Origin: Tannerella sp.
GTDB lineage: Bacteria > Bacteroidota > Bacteroidia > Bacteroidales > Tannerellaceae
Length of the DNA: 7,270 nucleotides
Direction of reading: 5' to 3'
NCBI GenBank assembly: GCA_031268395.1
Contig: JAIRXI010000140.1
Span: forward strand, 1 to 7,270
Part shown: positions 1 through 6,842 of the stretch, piece by piece
Numbering within the stretch: the first letter of the stretch is position 1
Layout: every line of letters starts with the position of its first letter
Program-made: the position numbers and the translations under genes
The notes under the pieces: generated by a model
Told to the model about the DNA's origin: nothing
Databases searched by the model: none
What the model saw: only the letters and a program-made list of their open reading frames with translations

Positions 1-181
1 ACTCATCCTATTGAATGAATCATTCATCCTATTGAATGGAAGACTCATCCTATTGAATGAATCGCTCATCCTATTGAATGGAAGACTCATCCTATTGAAT
101 GGGTCTTCCATCCTAATGAATGGAAGAGTCATCCTAATGAATGAATCTTCCATCCAAATGAACGGGTCTTCCATCCGAAAG
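1..181. repeat. 21-bp tandem repeat array (edge of a minisatellite)
   Basis: Eight complete 21-base units start at 1, 22, 43, 64, 85, 106, 127 and 148, followed by a broken ninth from 169 to about 181. The core is CATCCTATTGAATG followed by a variable block (GAATC, GGAAG or GGGTC). The core decays from left to right, from TATTGAATG through TAATGAATG to AAATGAACG, as expected at the edge of an array. The array probably continues left of the window. Because 21 is a multiple of three, one plus-strand frame stays open (11-304) and would give heptads like LLNGRLI. That frame has no ATG start or visible ribosome binding site and runs on into the neighbouring mobile-type repeat, so I do not call a gene. 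Neighbouring units also pair as inverted repeats, for example 78-86 with 103-111. Confidence 0.93.
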
Positions 182-231
182 CCACGTGGTGAAATTGGAT
201 TTGTGACGGGGCGGTCTCAAAAGTTCCGATT

Positions 232-247
232 CGTCATTGCGAGATCC
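232..247. repeat. CGTCATTGCGAGATCC direct repeat, copy 1
   Basis: The 16-base string CGTCATTGCGAGATCC occurs here and again at 331-346, in the same orientation. Here it is followed by a small hairpin-forming stretch (CCCC, then AGCTTCGC, then CGGGG) instead of the GAAGCAATC arm seen at the second copy, so this looks like a partial or diverged member of the family. Confidence 0.75.
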
Positions 248-330
248 TACCCCAGCTTCGCCGGGGGGAAAAAGGGAAAAAGACGAAAAAAAACGGTCGG
301 TTAATATGCGCAATCAATTGTTCTGTTTTC

Positions 331-416
331 CGTCATTGCGAGATCCCAACCCGTCATTGGCAGGAACGAAGCAATCGCCGATACACGCAGGGATTGCTTC
401 GTTCCTCGTAATGACG
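331..416. repeat. REP-like palindromic repeat (CGTCATTGCGAG...GAAGCAATC family)
   Basis: A second CGTCATTGCGAGATCC (331-346) leads into a strong inverted repeat. The arm AGGAACGAAGCAATC (362-376) is perfectly complemented at 392-406, with a 15-base spacer. The arms extend outward to CGTCATTGG (352-360) and CGTAATGACG (407-416) with three mismatches, giving 25-base arms at 352-376 and 392-416. A related copy in the same orientation lies at the far right edge of the window. The family looks like a dispersed intergenic palindrome. Its function is not evident from sequence, and the hairpin could act on transcript ends if transcribed. It lies wholly inside the 208-443 element. Confidence 0.85.
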
Positions 417-443
417 ACGGAATTTGGCTTTTGAGACAGCCCC

Positions 444-838
444 TTCATTAATGATGAATGATGAACGGGGGCATTGTGTACATGTCCATTAGACACTTCT
501 CCTGTCGTGTCCGGAAGAGAAGACTGCCGGCAGGCACAAAACGGCCCGCAACGCAATATGGCCTGTCCCGGCCAGGGACGGAATGTTGGTAGAAAAGGGA
601 ACACGCGGAACACCACCCGTCCCGGCTGGGACGGAATGTGATCGGAGGGGCATTGTTTCGCGCGGGGTATGACAGCGGATGGACACAGCCCCGGCATCTG
701 TCCGCCGTGCCCCATTTTCCGTCCACGTTCCGTCCCGGCCGGAATAATATGATCGCTGTCTGATGCACATGTATATACTTCCTGAGGGAATACCGGACAC
801 CTCTCACCTCAGCCTCCAGACAGGGCGGCGGGTCGGCA
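444..838. other. Gene-free region downstream of the operon with GC-rich palindromes
   Basis: This is about 395 bases between the MITE-like element and the glycosyltransferase stop. Several minus-strand frames are open here (for example 448-861 and 314-715), but they overlap one another, run into the repeats or the end of the glycosyltransferase gene, and their translations are rich in Pro, Cys, Arg and His with no recognisable domain. The region holds three related palindromic repeats (listed separately), a perfect 10-base palindrome CTGCCGGCAG at 524-533, and a GACAC/GTGTC inverted repeat at 492-496 and 507-511. I found no hairpin followed by a T-run, so I cannot place the operon's terminator. 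Confidence 0.6.
563..755. repeat. Three copies of a GC-rich palindromic repeat (CGTCCCGGCYGGGACGGAAT)
   Basis: Copy A (563-586) contains GTCCCGGCCAGGGAC followed by GGAATGT. Copy B (617-645) is CCGTCCC, then GGCT, then GGGACGG, a perfect 7-base-arm palindrome, followed by AATGTGATCGG. Copy C (731-755) is CGTCCCGGCCGG followed by AATAATATGATCG. B and C share the trailing GATCG, so they are related beyond the palindrome itself. C has lost part of the right arm. Spacing is uneven (about 54 and 113 bases). The arms could form hairpins in a transcript running out of the glycosyltransferase gene, or bind a protein; neither is shown by the sequence. Confidence 0.7.
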
Positions 839-1858
839 TTACTTGTAGAAGGTTTTTTCAAAGGCGGAGAAGGCTTCCCTGCCCCGTATGATCCGGTGCC
901 AGATGCCTGACATGAAACCGCATCCGTACCCCGTCAACTGTATGCAGGAAGCGACAACGGCCAGGATGCCGACCCGGGGGCTTTTATTCCGCAACGTTGC
1001 GTCGATGAAGACCAGGACGGCATAGAGCAGCAACGGAATCAGACTCCATACGCAGAAAAAACTCATGCCCAACAGGCAGCATGTTCCCAGCGTGAACAGG
1101 GTCGGCAAGAGGTGTACAGGTTTCAGGGAACGGGGATGTTTCCTGTACAGGTTGATGCGGGCTATGCCGGAATTGTAGACCTGGCGGTAGAATTTTTTCC
1201 AGTCCGTACGGCGTTTGTGGTACACCCACGCGGTCGGAAACAGGCAAACCTTGTATCCGGCTTCATATATCCGGATGCTGAAGTCTATGTCCTCGCCGAA
1301 ACGCATCTTTGAAAAACCGCCCAGTTCGTCATACACTTTCCTGCGGATCCCCATATTGAAACTGCGGGGATAATACCTGTCCAGTTTCTTCTTCCCTCCC
1401 CGTATGCCGCCGGTTGTGAAAAAGGATGTCATCGAGTAGTTGATGGCTTTCTGGAGGTCTGTAAAGTGGTCGGAGGCGCTGTCCGGCCCCCCGAAGGCAT
1501 CCGCGTCTTCCCGGCTCAACGCTGCCGATACGGCTTGCAGATAGCCGGGCGGCAGGATGCAGTCGGAATCCAGCACAATCAGGTAGTCCCCGGAGGCCTT
1601 TGTCGCTCCGTAATTGCGGGCCTGACCGGGGCCTCCGTTGGGGATGCGGAAGTAGGCGACGGGCAGGCGGCCGGCATACGCCCGGACGATTTCTTCGCAC
1701 GGGACGGCGGAACCGTCCTCCACGATAATCACCTCCATCTCCTTTACGGTCTGGAGCGTGATGCTTTCCAGCAGTTCCGCCACTTCGTCCGGGCGGTTGT
1801 ATACCGGTACAATCAGGGAAAAGGAGATCGCGCGGTCGATCGGTTCGGGGAGTGGCAT
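839..1858 (-). CDS. Family 2 glycosyltransferase with C-terminal membrane segments
   Basis: This 339-residue protein is a GT-A fold glycosyltransferase that would transfer a sugar from a nucleotide-sugar donor. The N-terminal domain has the usual order: SLIVPVYNRPDEV (14-26), VIIVEDGS (43-50), the donor region NGGPGQARNYGA (74-85), and the metal-binding DSD (97-99) in VLDSDC. The acceptor-side GED (188-190) precedes an Arg/Lys-rich stretch ending near residue 242. Two or three hydrophobic segments at about 250-285 and 295-318 anchor the C-terminus in the inner membrane, with the catalytic part probably cytoplasmic. The substrate cannot be read from sequence. It is the last gene of the operon, starting 7 bases after the peptidase stop; no clear Shine-Dalgarno is seen, which is common in Bacteroidetes. 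With the upstream flippase it suggests surface-glycan assembly. The stop is TAA at 839-841. Confidence 0.93.
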   Translation of the reverse strand: MPLPEPIDRAISFSLIVPVYNRPDEVAELLESITLQTVKEMEVIIVEDGSAVPCEEIVRAYAGRLPVAYFRIPNGGPGQARNYGATKASGDYLIVLDSDCILPPGYLQAVSAALSREDADAFGGPDSASDHFTDLQKAINYSMTSFFTTGGIRGGKKKLDRYYPRSFNMGIRRKVYDELGGFSKMRFGEDIDFSIRIYEAGYKVCLFPTAWVYHKRRTDWKKFYRQVYNSGIARINLYRKHPRSLKPVHLLPTLFTLGTCCLLGMSFFCVWSLIPLLLYAVLVFIDATLRNKSPRVGILAVVASCIQLTGYGCGFMSGIWHRIIRGREAFSAFEKTFYK

Positions 1859-1865
1859 ACGTTGT

Positions 1866-4022
1866 TCAGTTCGCGTTATTTACCAGTTTCAATTCCCGGA
1901 TCAGGCGCGGACACCGGCCCCACTTGTCGATGATGTAGAGCACGTAGCGGATGTCTACTCCGATACAGCGCTGCAGGTCGGGTTCAAAGGCGATATCGCC
2001 GCTCATCGCCTCCCAGTTGCCGTCGAACGCCAGGCCGATCAGGCGGGCATGACGGTCAAGAATCGGACTGCCCGAATTGCCGCCGGTGATGTCGTTGTTG
2101 GTCAGGAAACAGACCTGCAATTCCCCTTTCCCGTTGGCATAGGGGGCGAAGTCGCTGCTTTTGAGCAGGCGGATGAGTTCCGGCTGTACCCGGAACTCGT
2201 CGTTCGTCGCGTCTTCCTTTTCCAGCACGCCCTTTTCGGTTGAATAGTATTCATACCATGTGGCGTCGAACGGACGGTATCCGCCGATGGAACCGTAGCT
2301 CAGGCGCATGGTGAAATTCGCGTCCGAATAGAAATTCCGCTCGGGATGCATTTCCTTCAGCCCGGTCAGGTAGAGCCTTTCGCCCTTGTCGATGTCGTTG
2401 CCGGCCGACTGGGTCTGGCGCTGGAGGTCGTACAGGGAGAAAAGAGCGGACAGATACAGGTCCATGGCAGGGTCTTTCTTCATCGCCCTGTCATACGCCT
2501 TTCGGTCTTTCAGCAGGATGGAGACGTTCTCATACGACAGCATCTTCGATTTTTTAAATACGTCGGCGGCATACCTGTCGTAGTCGCCCTTGTATTTCCG
2601 GTCTGCCTCTCCGTAAACCTCCGGCAGGTAAGCCGCCGGAATGCGCTGCTTGACGATTTTCATCATGGCGGCCAGCACCTTTTGGTCTACGGACGGTTCG
2701 TAGTCATTGAAAAACGGCCGGAAGCGGGAAGTCAGTTCTTCTTCAATTTCTTCCGGGGAACTGTGTTTCATATCCACGCTACTCACCATACGCGCCAGGC
2801 GGAAAATCTCCGCTCCGCCGGCAAAGGCCTCCAGCAGACAGGTCGTGTACTGCTGATATTCATTGGTAGAAGTATATCCTTTCTCCAGCAGGTTCAGCAC
2901 CTCGCCATAGCTGGCTTTCCGTGCGGGCGTCTGTTCCGTCCATGCGGCGAATGCCGTCTCTTCGGCCTTTTTCCGTTCGATGATGCCCAGGTTGGCCAGG
3001 CCGCGGTTCATGCCGATTGAGTTTTTCCAGTAATTGGCGCTGCCGGCATATTTGGAGGCATACTTGATGCGGACGGCGTCGCTGGCATGCATGGCTTCTT
3101 TCCAGATATCCTGCTTGATTCCGCGCACTTCGATACGCGGCTTGTTGCTGTTTTCGATGCGCTGTTCCACGCCCCACGAACAGAGATGGCGTTCGGTACT
3201 CCCCGGGAAGCCCAGCGTCATGGCAAAATCCCGGTCTCCGTAGCCCTGGAGAGAGACTTCGGCCACATATTGCGGGCGGTAGGGCCGGTTATCAGGGGCA
3301 TATTCCGCCGGCCGGTTGTCGGCGCCGGCATACACGCGAAAAACGGAAAAGTCGCCCGTATGGCGCGGCCACATCCAGTTGTCCGTGTCTCCGCCAAACT
3401 TGCCTACCGAGCCGGGAGGCGCAAAGACAAGGCGTACATCACGGAAGACGTCGTAAATCACCAGGTAGTATTTGTTGTTGCGATAGAAGGGAATCACCTC
3501 GGCAGAAAGGAACTCGTCCGTCCCGACAGAGTCGCAAATGGCCTGGCCAATAGAATCGGCCATTCCGATGCGTCTGTATTCGTCGTCGACAGCGGCTATT
3601 TCCGGCAGGATCCGGTCGCTCACGTCGACGGTCTTTTTCAGGTAACGGACGCTCAAGTCCGTGACCGGCCGTTCTTCCGACTGGTTCTGGGAGACAAAAC
3701 CGTCATTCAGGTAATCGTGGTCGACGCTGCTCAGCCGTTGAATGGATCCGAATCCGCAATGATGGTTCGTGAAGATCAGCCCTTCGTCAGAGACGGTGAT
3801 TCCCGTACAGCCGCCGCCAAAAATGACGACTGCATTCGCCACGCAGGGCAGGGAATCGTTATACAACTGTTCAAAGGACGAACTGAACCCCAGTTCTTTC
3901 ATTCGCGCCATGTTTTGCGCATTCAGTTCCTTCAATAACCACATGCCCTCGTCGGCACGCGCGGAATGCATCCCGGCCAGCAGCAACAAGGCTGCCACGC
4001 CAGCTTTTTTCATTTGTTTCAT
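1866..4022 (-). CDS. S46 family dipeptidyl-peptidase, DPP7-type
   Basis: This 718-residue secreted serine peptidase removes N-terminal dipeptides in the periplasm. Length matches the family (about 710-720). Residues 1-23 form a signal peptide (basic MKQMKK, Leu-rich core, ARA at 21-23), so the mature protein would begin DEGMW. The triad is visible: His88 in TNHHCG, Asp224 in RHTGDFSVFR, and Ser650 in GGNSGSP. The family signature GGDTDNWMWPR is at 210-220. The residue 18 after the serine is Gly668 (FDGNWE). By family knowledge, Gly here marks DPP7 (hydrophobic P1 preference) whereas DPP11 (Asp/Glu P1) has Arg, so I infer DPP7-like specificity. The region between about 270 and 560 is the helical cap typical of S46. 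Met1 and Met4 are both possible starts; AGAAG lies upstream of Met1. The gene begins 20 bases after the flippase stop. Stop is TGA. Confidence 0.95.
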   Translation of the reverse strand: MKQMKKAGVAALLLLAGMHSARADEGMWLLKELNAQNMARMKELGFSSSFEQLYNDSLPCVANAVVIFGGGCTGITVSDEGLIFTNHHCGFGSIQRLSSVDHDYLNDGFVSQNQSEERPVTDLSVRYLKKTVDVSDRILPEIAAVDDEYRRIGMADSIGQAICDSVGTDEFLSAEVIPFYRNNKYYLVIYDVFRDVRLVFAPPGSVGKFGGDTDNWMWPRHTGDFSVFRVYAGADNRPAEYAPDNRPYRPQYVAEVSLQGYGDRDFAMTLGFPGSTERHLCSWGVEQRIENSNKPRIEVRGIKQDIWKEAMHASDAVRIKYASKYAGSANYWKNSIGMNRGLANLGIIERKKAEETAFAAWTEQTPARKASYGEVLNLLEKGYTSTNEYQQYTTCLLEAFAGGAEIFRLARMVSSVDMKHSSPEEIEEELTSRFRPFFNDYEPSVDQKVLAAMMKIVKQRIPAAYLPEVYGEADRKYKGDYDRYAADVFKKSKMLSYENVSILLKDRKAYDRAMKKDPAMDLYLSALFSLYDLQRQTQSAGNDIDKGERLYLTGLKEMHPERNFYSDANFTMRLSYGSIGGYRPFDATWYEYYSTEKGVLEKEDATNDEFRVQPELIRLLKSSDFAPYANGKGELQVCFLTNNDITGGNSGSPILDRHARLIGLAFDGNWEAMSGDIAFEPDLQRCIGVDIRYVLYIIDKWGRCPRLIRELKLVNNAN

Positions 4023-4042
4023 CTGTTTCTTCTCGTTTTTAT

Positions 4043-5572
4043 TTATTTATTTGGTTGGAATATTTTTCTCTTCATCCGCTCCAGGCAGGAAGCCATGCAG
4101 GGTATTTCCCGCAGCGGAAGGTCTCTTTTGACGATAAACCCGGCCAGGAAGAGCCACAGCACGGTACGGTACACCAGTCGCAGACAGCTGTTTTCGATAG
4201 ACGGGCACATGCCGGCCACGTACAGTCCGCCGACAAGCAGCCCGTACAGCCCGGCCGAACGCAGGTCGTAGGCGATCGGATATTTTTTCTGTCCCGTGAA
4301 ATAGGAAAGCATCATCATCAGCAGGTTGCTTGCAAACGAAGCCCAGGCACAGGCCATAAAACCGTAGCGCGGCACGAAGAGGAGGATCATCGCCACGGTC
4401 ACCAGGCAGCCCGCCACGGAAAAACGGGCGCCCCAGATCGTCCGGTCGGTCAGTTTGTACCACACAGACAGGTTGAAGTAGATCCCGTAGAACAGTTCCC
4501 CCAGCATGACCACCGGGATAACGCCCAGTCCCGGGTAATACGCCGGTCCCACGAAATGCTTCAGCACGTCGATATAAAACATCACTCCCAGAAAGAGCAT
4601 CAGCGAGCAGATGATAAAGTATTTCATCACCCTTGCATACGCCTGCCGGTTGTCTCCTTCCCTGTTTTTTGCGAAAATGAACGGCTCATAGGCATAGCGG
4701 AAAGCCTGGATGAACATCACCATCACCACGGCAATCTTGAAACATGCGCCGTAGATGCCCAGCTGGGCGCTGGCATGAGCCTTGTCTTCAAACAGGAAGG
4801 GATACAGGATTTTGTCGGCGCTCTGGTTGAAAATCCCGGCGACGCCCAGGCAGAGGACGGGAAAGGAATAGGCCAGCATCCGTTTCAGCCGCTGCCAGTC
4901 CATTTTCGCGCGCAGCCCCGGCCACATGTCCGGCAACAGCAGGAAAAAGACCGCCGCGGATGCAATGGCGTTGGATACAAAGATGTAGCCCACTCCATAG
5001 CCCGGCCGGTAGAACCACTCCACCCACGCCGGATGCAGGCGGTAGAGCCACGGGCAAATCAGCAGGAAAAAAAGGTTCAGGACAATCGTCAGGCCGATAT
5101 TCAACAGTTTGATGGCCGTAAAACGGAACGCCCTGCCGCGGTAGCGCAGGCAGGCGAACGGGATGCAGCAAAAGGCATCGACGGCCACAATGCCGGCGAT
5201 CATTCCGATATATTCCGGATGGGCGCCGTAGCCCGTCGCATGGCTAAGCGGCCGCAGAAACAGCAGGCAGGCCGTCAGAAAGAGGGTAGAAGTGAATGCC
5301 GTACTGTACAGCGCCGTGCCGTATACCCGCATCGGCTCGGTTTCCTCCCTTTTGTTGACAAAACGGAAAAAGCCCGTCTCCATGCCATACGTCAGTATAA
5401 CCAGCAGCAGCGCCGTCCATCCGTACAGGTTTGTGACGGCGCCATATTCTCCGGTATTTTCCAGCACGCGCACATACAAAGGGACCAGCAGCCAGTTCAA
5501 CAGGCGCCCGATGATGCTGCTCAATCCGTAAACAGCCGTGTCTTTTGCCAGTCGTCCGATTCCTTCCCCCAT
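4043..5572 (-). CDS. Polysaccharide/oligosaccharide flippase (Wzx-like, MOP superfamily)
   Basis: This 509-residue integral membrane protein looks like a lipid-linked oligosaccharide flippase of the polysaccharide biosynthesis family, moving glycan intermediates across the inner membrane. The N-terminus (GIGRLAKDTAVYGLSSIIGR, 4-23) is the characteristic first helix with a basic lead. Hydrophobic segments recur along the whole chain, for example at about 12-34, 46-63, 88-106, 122-141, 155-173, 196-214, 235-250, 273-291, 317-335, 350-368, 385-400, 405-424, 438-455 and 468-482, consistent with the usual 12-14 helices. MurJ and MATE transporters share the fold; the length and N-terminus favour the Wzx-like group, but substrate is unknown. 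It starts 9 bases after the ruvB stop with TAAGG close to the ATG, so translation is probably coupled. The C-terminus is basic (ERMKRKIFQPNK). Confidence 0.92.
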   Translation of the reverse strand: MGEGIGRLAKDTAVYGLSSIIGRLLNWLLVPLYVRVLENTGEYGAVTNLYGWTALLLVILTYGMETGFFRFVNKREETEPMRVYGTALYSTAFTSTLFLTACLLFLRPLSHATGYGAHPEYIGMIAGIVAVDAFCCIPFACLRYRGRAFRFTAIKLLNIGLTIVLNLFFLLICPWLYRLHPAWVEWFYRPGYGVGYIFVSNAIASAAVFFLLLPDMWPGLRAKMDWQRLKRMLAYSFPVLCLGVAGIFNQSADKILYPFLFEDKAHASAQLGIYGACFKIAVVMVMFIQAFRYAYEPFIFAKNREGDNRQAYARVMKYFIICSLMLFLGVMFYIDVLKHFVGPAYYPGLGVIPVVMLGELFYGIYFNLSVWYKLTDRTIWGARFSVAGCLVTVAMILLFVPRYGFMACAWASFASNLLMMMLSYFTGQKKYPIAYDLRSAGLYGLLVGGLYVAGMCPSIENSCLRLVYRTVLWLFLAGFIVKRDLPLREIPCMASCLERMKRKIFQPNK

Positions 5573-5581
5573 ACCTTAATG

Positions 5582-6616
5582 TTAGAACAGGAGACCCTGC
5601 CCGGCAGCCGCACCTCCGGGAGTCTTTCCCAGGTGTTCGTATGCCAGTATGGTCACTTCGCGTCCCCGCGGAGTACGTTTGATAAACCCCTCCTGAATGA
5701 GGAACGGCTCGTACACTTCTTCCAGCGTACCGGCGTCTTCACCCAGCGCCGTGGCAATCGTCGTGATGCCGACCGGCCCGCCCTGAAACTTGTCTATAAT
5801 CAGGGTCAGTAATTTATTGTCAATCTGGTCCAGTCCGTAGCGGTCGATATGCAGCGCCTCCAGCGCATAGCAGGAAATGGCCCTGTCAATGCGCCCGTTG
5901 CCTTTTATCTGCGCAAAATCGCGCACGCGGCGCAGCAGGGCATTGGCCACGCGCGGCGTTCCGCGGCTGCGCCCGGCAATTTCGCGAGCGGCATCCGGGT
6001 CGCAGGCAACGTTCAGGATGCTGGCGCTGCGCAGCAGGATGTTCGTAAGCGTCTGGACATCGTAATATTCCAGATGCAGGTTAATACCGAAGCGTGCGCG
6101 CAGTGGACCGGTCAGCAGTCCGCTGCGGGTAGTCGCGCCAATCAGCGTAAAGGGTGCGAGGTCAATCTGGATGGAGCGTGCGCTCGGGCCTTTGTCGATC
6201 AGGATGTCGATGCGAAAATCCTCCATGGCCGAATAGAGATATTCCTCCACAATGGGGCTTAGGCGGTGTATTTCGTCGATAAAGAGCACGTCGTTTTTTT
6301 CCAGCGAGGTCAGCAGCCCCGCCAGATCGCCCGGTTTGTCGAGCACCGGCCCCGAAGTGACCTTGAACCCGACGTCCAGTTCGTTGGAAATGATGTTCGA
6401 CAGCGTTGTTTTACCCAGTCCCGGAGGGCCATGCAGCAGGACGTGGTCGAGCGCTTCCTTTCGCAGGCGGGCCGCCGCCACAAACACTTTCAGGTTTTCC
6501 ACCACGGTCGACTGTCCGCTGAAACTCTGAAAAGTAAGAGGTCGCAAAGCATTTTCGTATTCCGACTCTGATTCCGGCTGTTTATTTGCGTGATGTATGT
6601 TGAATTTTTCGTCCAT
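5582..6616 (-). CDS. ruvB: Holliday junction branch migration ATPase RuvB
   Basis: RuvB is the hexameric AAA+ motor that drives branch migration of Holliday junctions with RuvA and hands them to RuvC. I chose the ATG at 6616 (344 residues, MDEKFNI), because Bacteroidetes RuvB proteins start with a short acidic MxxxFNI and AGAAG precedes it; an ATG at 6628 would add four residues but leave almost no leader after the promoter box. On the 344-residue numbering: Walker A GPPGLGKT (63-70), Walker B LFIDEIH (111-117), sensor 1 GATT (160-163), arginine-finger region PLRARFG with Arg173/Arg175, sensor 2 GTPR (219-222), and the C-terminal winged-helix DNA-binding end with [10 protein letters not shown] (279-288) and [13 protein letters not shown] (310-322). 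No key residue is missing. It is the first gene of the operon. The last 15 residues are a Gly/Ala-rich tail ending GLLF. Confidence 0.97.
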   Translation of the reverse strand: MDEKFNIHHANKQPESESEYENALRPLTFQSFSGQSTVVENLKVFVAAARLRKEALDHVLLHGPPGLGKTTLSNIISNELDVGFKVTSGPVLDKPGDLAGLLTSLEKNDVLFIDEIHRLSPIVEEYLYSAMEDFRIDILIDKGPSARSIQIDLAPFTLIGATTRSGLLTGPLRARFGINLHLEYYDVQTLTNILLRSASILNVACDPDAAREIAGRSRGTPRVANALLRRVRDFAQIKGNGRIDRAISCYALEALHIDRYGLDQIDNKLLTLIIDKFQGGPVGITTIATALGEDAGTLEEVYEPFLIQEGFIKRTPRGREVTILAYEHLGKTPGGAAAGQGLLF

Positions 6617-6635
6617 AGACTTCTGCATAGCCGCG

Positions 6636-6643
6636 CAAAGGTA
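6636..6643 (-). promoter_or_regulatory. Probable Bacteroidetes-type promoter -7 box for the ruvB operon
   Basis: On the minus strand the sequence reads TACCTTTG, an exact match to the Bacteroidetes sigma-ABfr -7 consensus TAnnTTTG. Transcription would begin near 6630, giving a leader of about 14 bases before the ATG at 6616. The expected -33 TTTG is not evident about 19 bases upstream (CCAAAGATATT there), so the box is strong but the upstream half is weak. The palindromic element at 6683-6839 begins roughly 50 bases upstream of this start. Confidence 0.6.
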
Positions 6644-6682
6644 GTAAAAATAGGCGAATATCTTTGGCGTTTAGAATTTTTA

Positions 6683-6839
6683 GGAACTGTCTGGAAATAA
6701 ACGTCACACATTTATCGGAGCTGTTTTTTGCGGGACGAAGCCCGCAAATGCACGCATACCGGGGTATGCAAGCATTTTCGGGCTGAAGTACGGTAAAAAA
6801 ACAGAACGGTAACTGTAACGTTTATTTCCAGACAGTTCC
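6683..6839. mobile_element. 157-bp palindromic MITE-like element with TTA target repeats
   Basis: The termini are a perfect 22-base inverted repeat (6683-6704 and 6818-6839) beginning GGAACTGTCTGG; it extends one base further if the flanking A/T pair is counted. Beyond that, nearly the whole element folds on itself. CTGTTTTTT (6721-6729) faces an A-run ending ACAG near 6803, and the AGCCCG and AAATGC blocks face their partners about the centre. The central arms GCATACC and GGTATGC (6754-6760, 6763-6769) have only GG between them. TTA at 6680-6682 and at 6840-6842 looks like a 3-bp target duplication. It has no room for a transposase. Open frames through it (6704-7018 minus) are products of the palindrome. 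It sits in the upstream region of the ruvB operon. Confidence 0.8.
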
Positions 6840-6842
6840 TTA

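Larger units (their letters stand above)
208..443. mobile_element. MITE-like element with imperfect terminal inverted repeats
   Basis: The left end GGGGCGGTCTCAAAAG (208-223) is matched on the other strand by GGGGCTGTCTCAAAAG (428-443), 15 of 16 bases. The inverted similarity continues inward with small gaps through TTCCG and CGTCATT to about position 245 on the left. The element is about 236 bp, carries no transposase, and holds CGTCATTGCGAG repeats inside. Ends of the GGGGCTGTCTCAAAA kind are, from memory, found on insertion sequences in Bacteroidetes, which suggests a non-autonomous derivative mobilised in trans. I see no target-site duplication: the left flank ends TGTGAC and the right flank begins TTCATT. 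It may therefore be old, or may be an internal-deletion remnant of an IS. An A-rich stretch lies at about 269-292. Confidence 0.66.

Noticed and set aside
1..181. CRISPR array
   Set aside because: The units are contiguous 21-base repeats with no unique spacers of 30 or so bases, and no cas gene is present.
11..304. Possible repeat protein of heptads (LLNGRLI-like) from the 21-bp array
   Set aside because: The frame has no ATG start or ribosome binding site in the window and continues into the MITE-like element; a 21-bp unit keeps any frame open automatically if one unit is open. Not excluded if the array has a proper start further left.
448..861. A 137-residue minus-strand frame overlapping the end of the glycosyltransferase gene
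   Set aside because: It crosses the GC-rich palindromes, has other open frames over the same bases, and shows no family resemblance; low-complexity Pro/Arg/Cys composition.
3087..3938. A 283-residue plus-strand frame inside the S46 peptidase gene, and similar ones at 2346-3020 and 1466-1933
   Set aside because: Antisense shadows of a well-supported gene with no recognisable domains of their own.
4055..5812. A 585-residue open frame on the plus strand across the flippase gene
   Set aside because: It is antisense to a clear membrane protein gene, its translation is rich in His, Gln and Arg with no domain, and it runs into ruvB. It reflects codon bias on the other strand.
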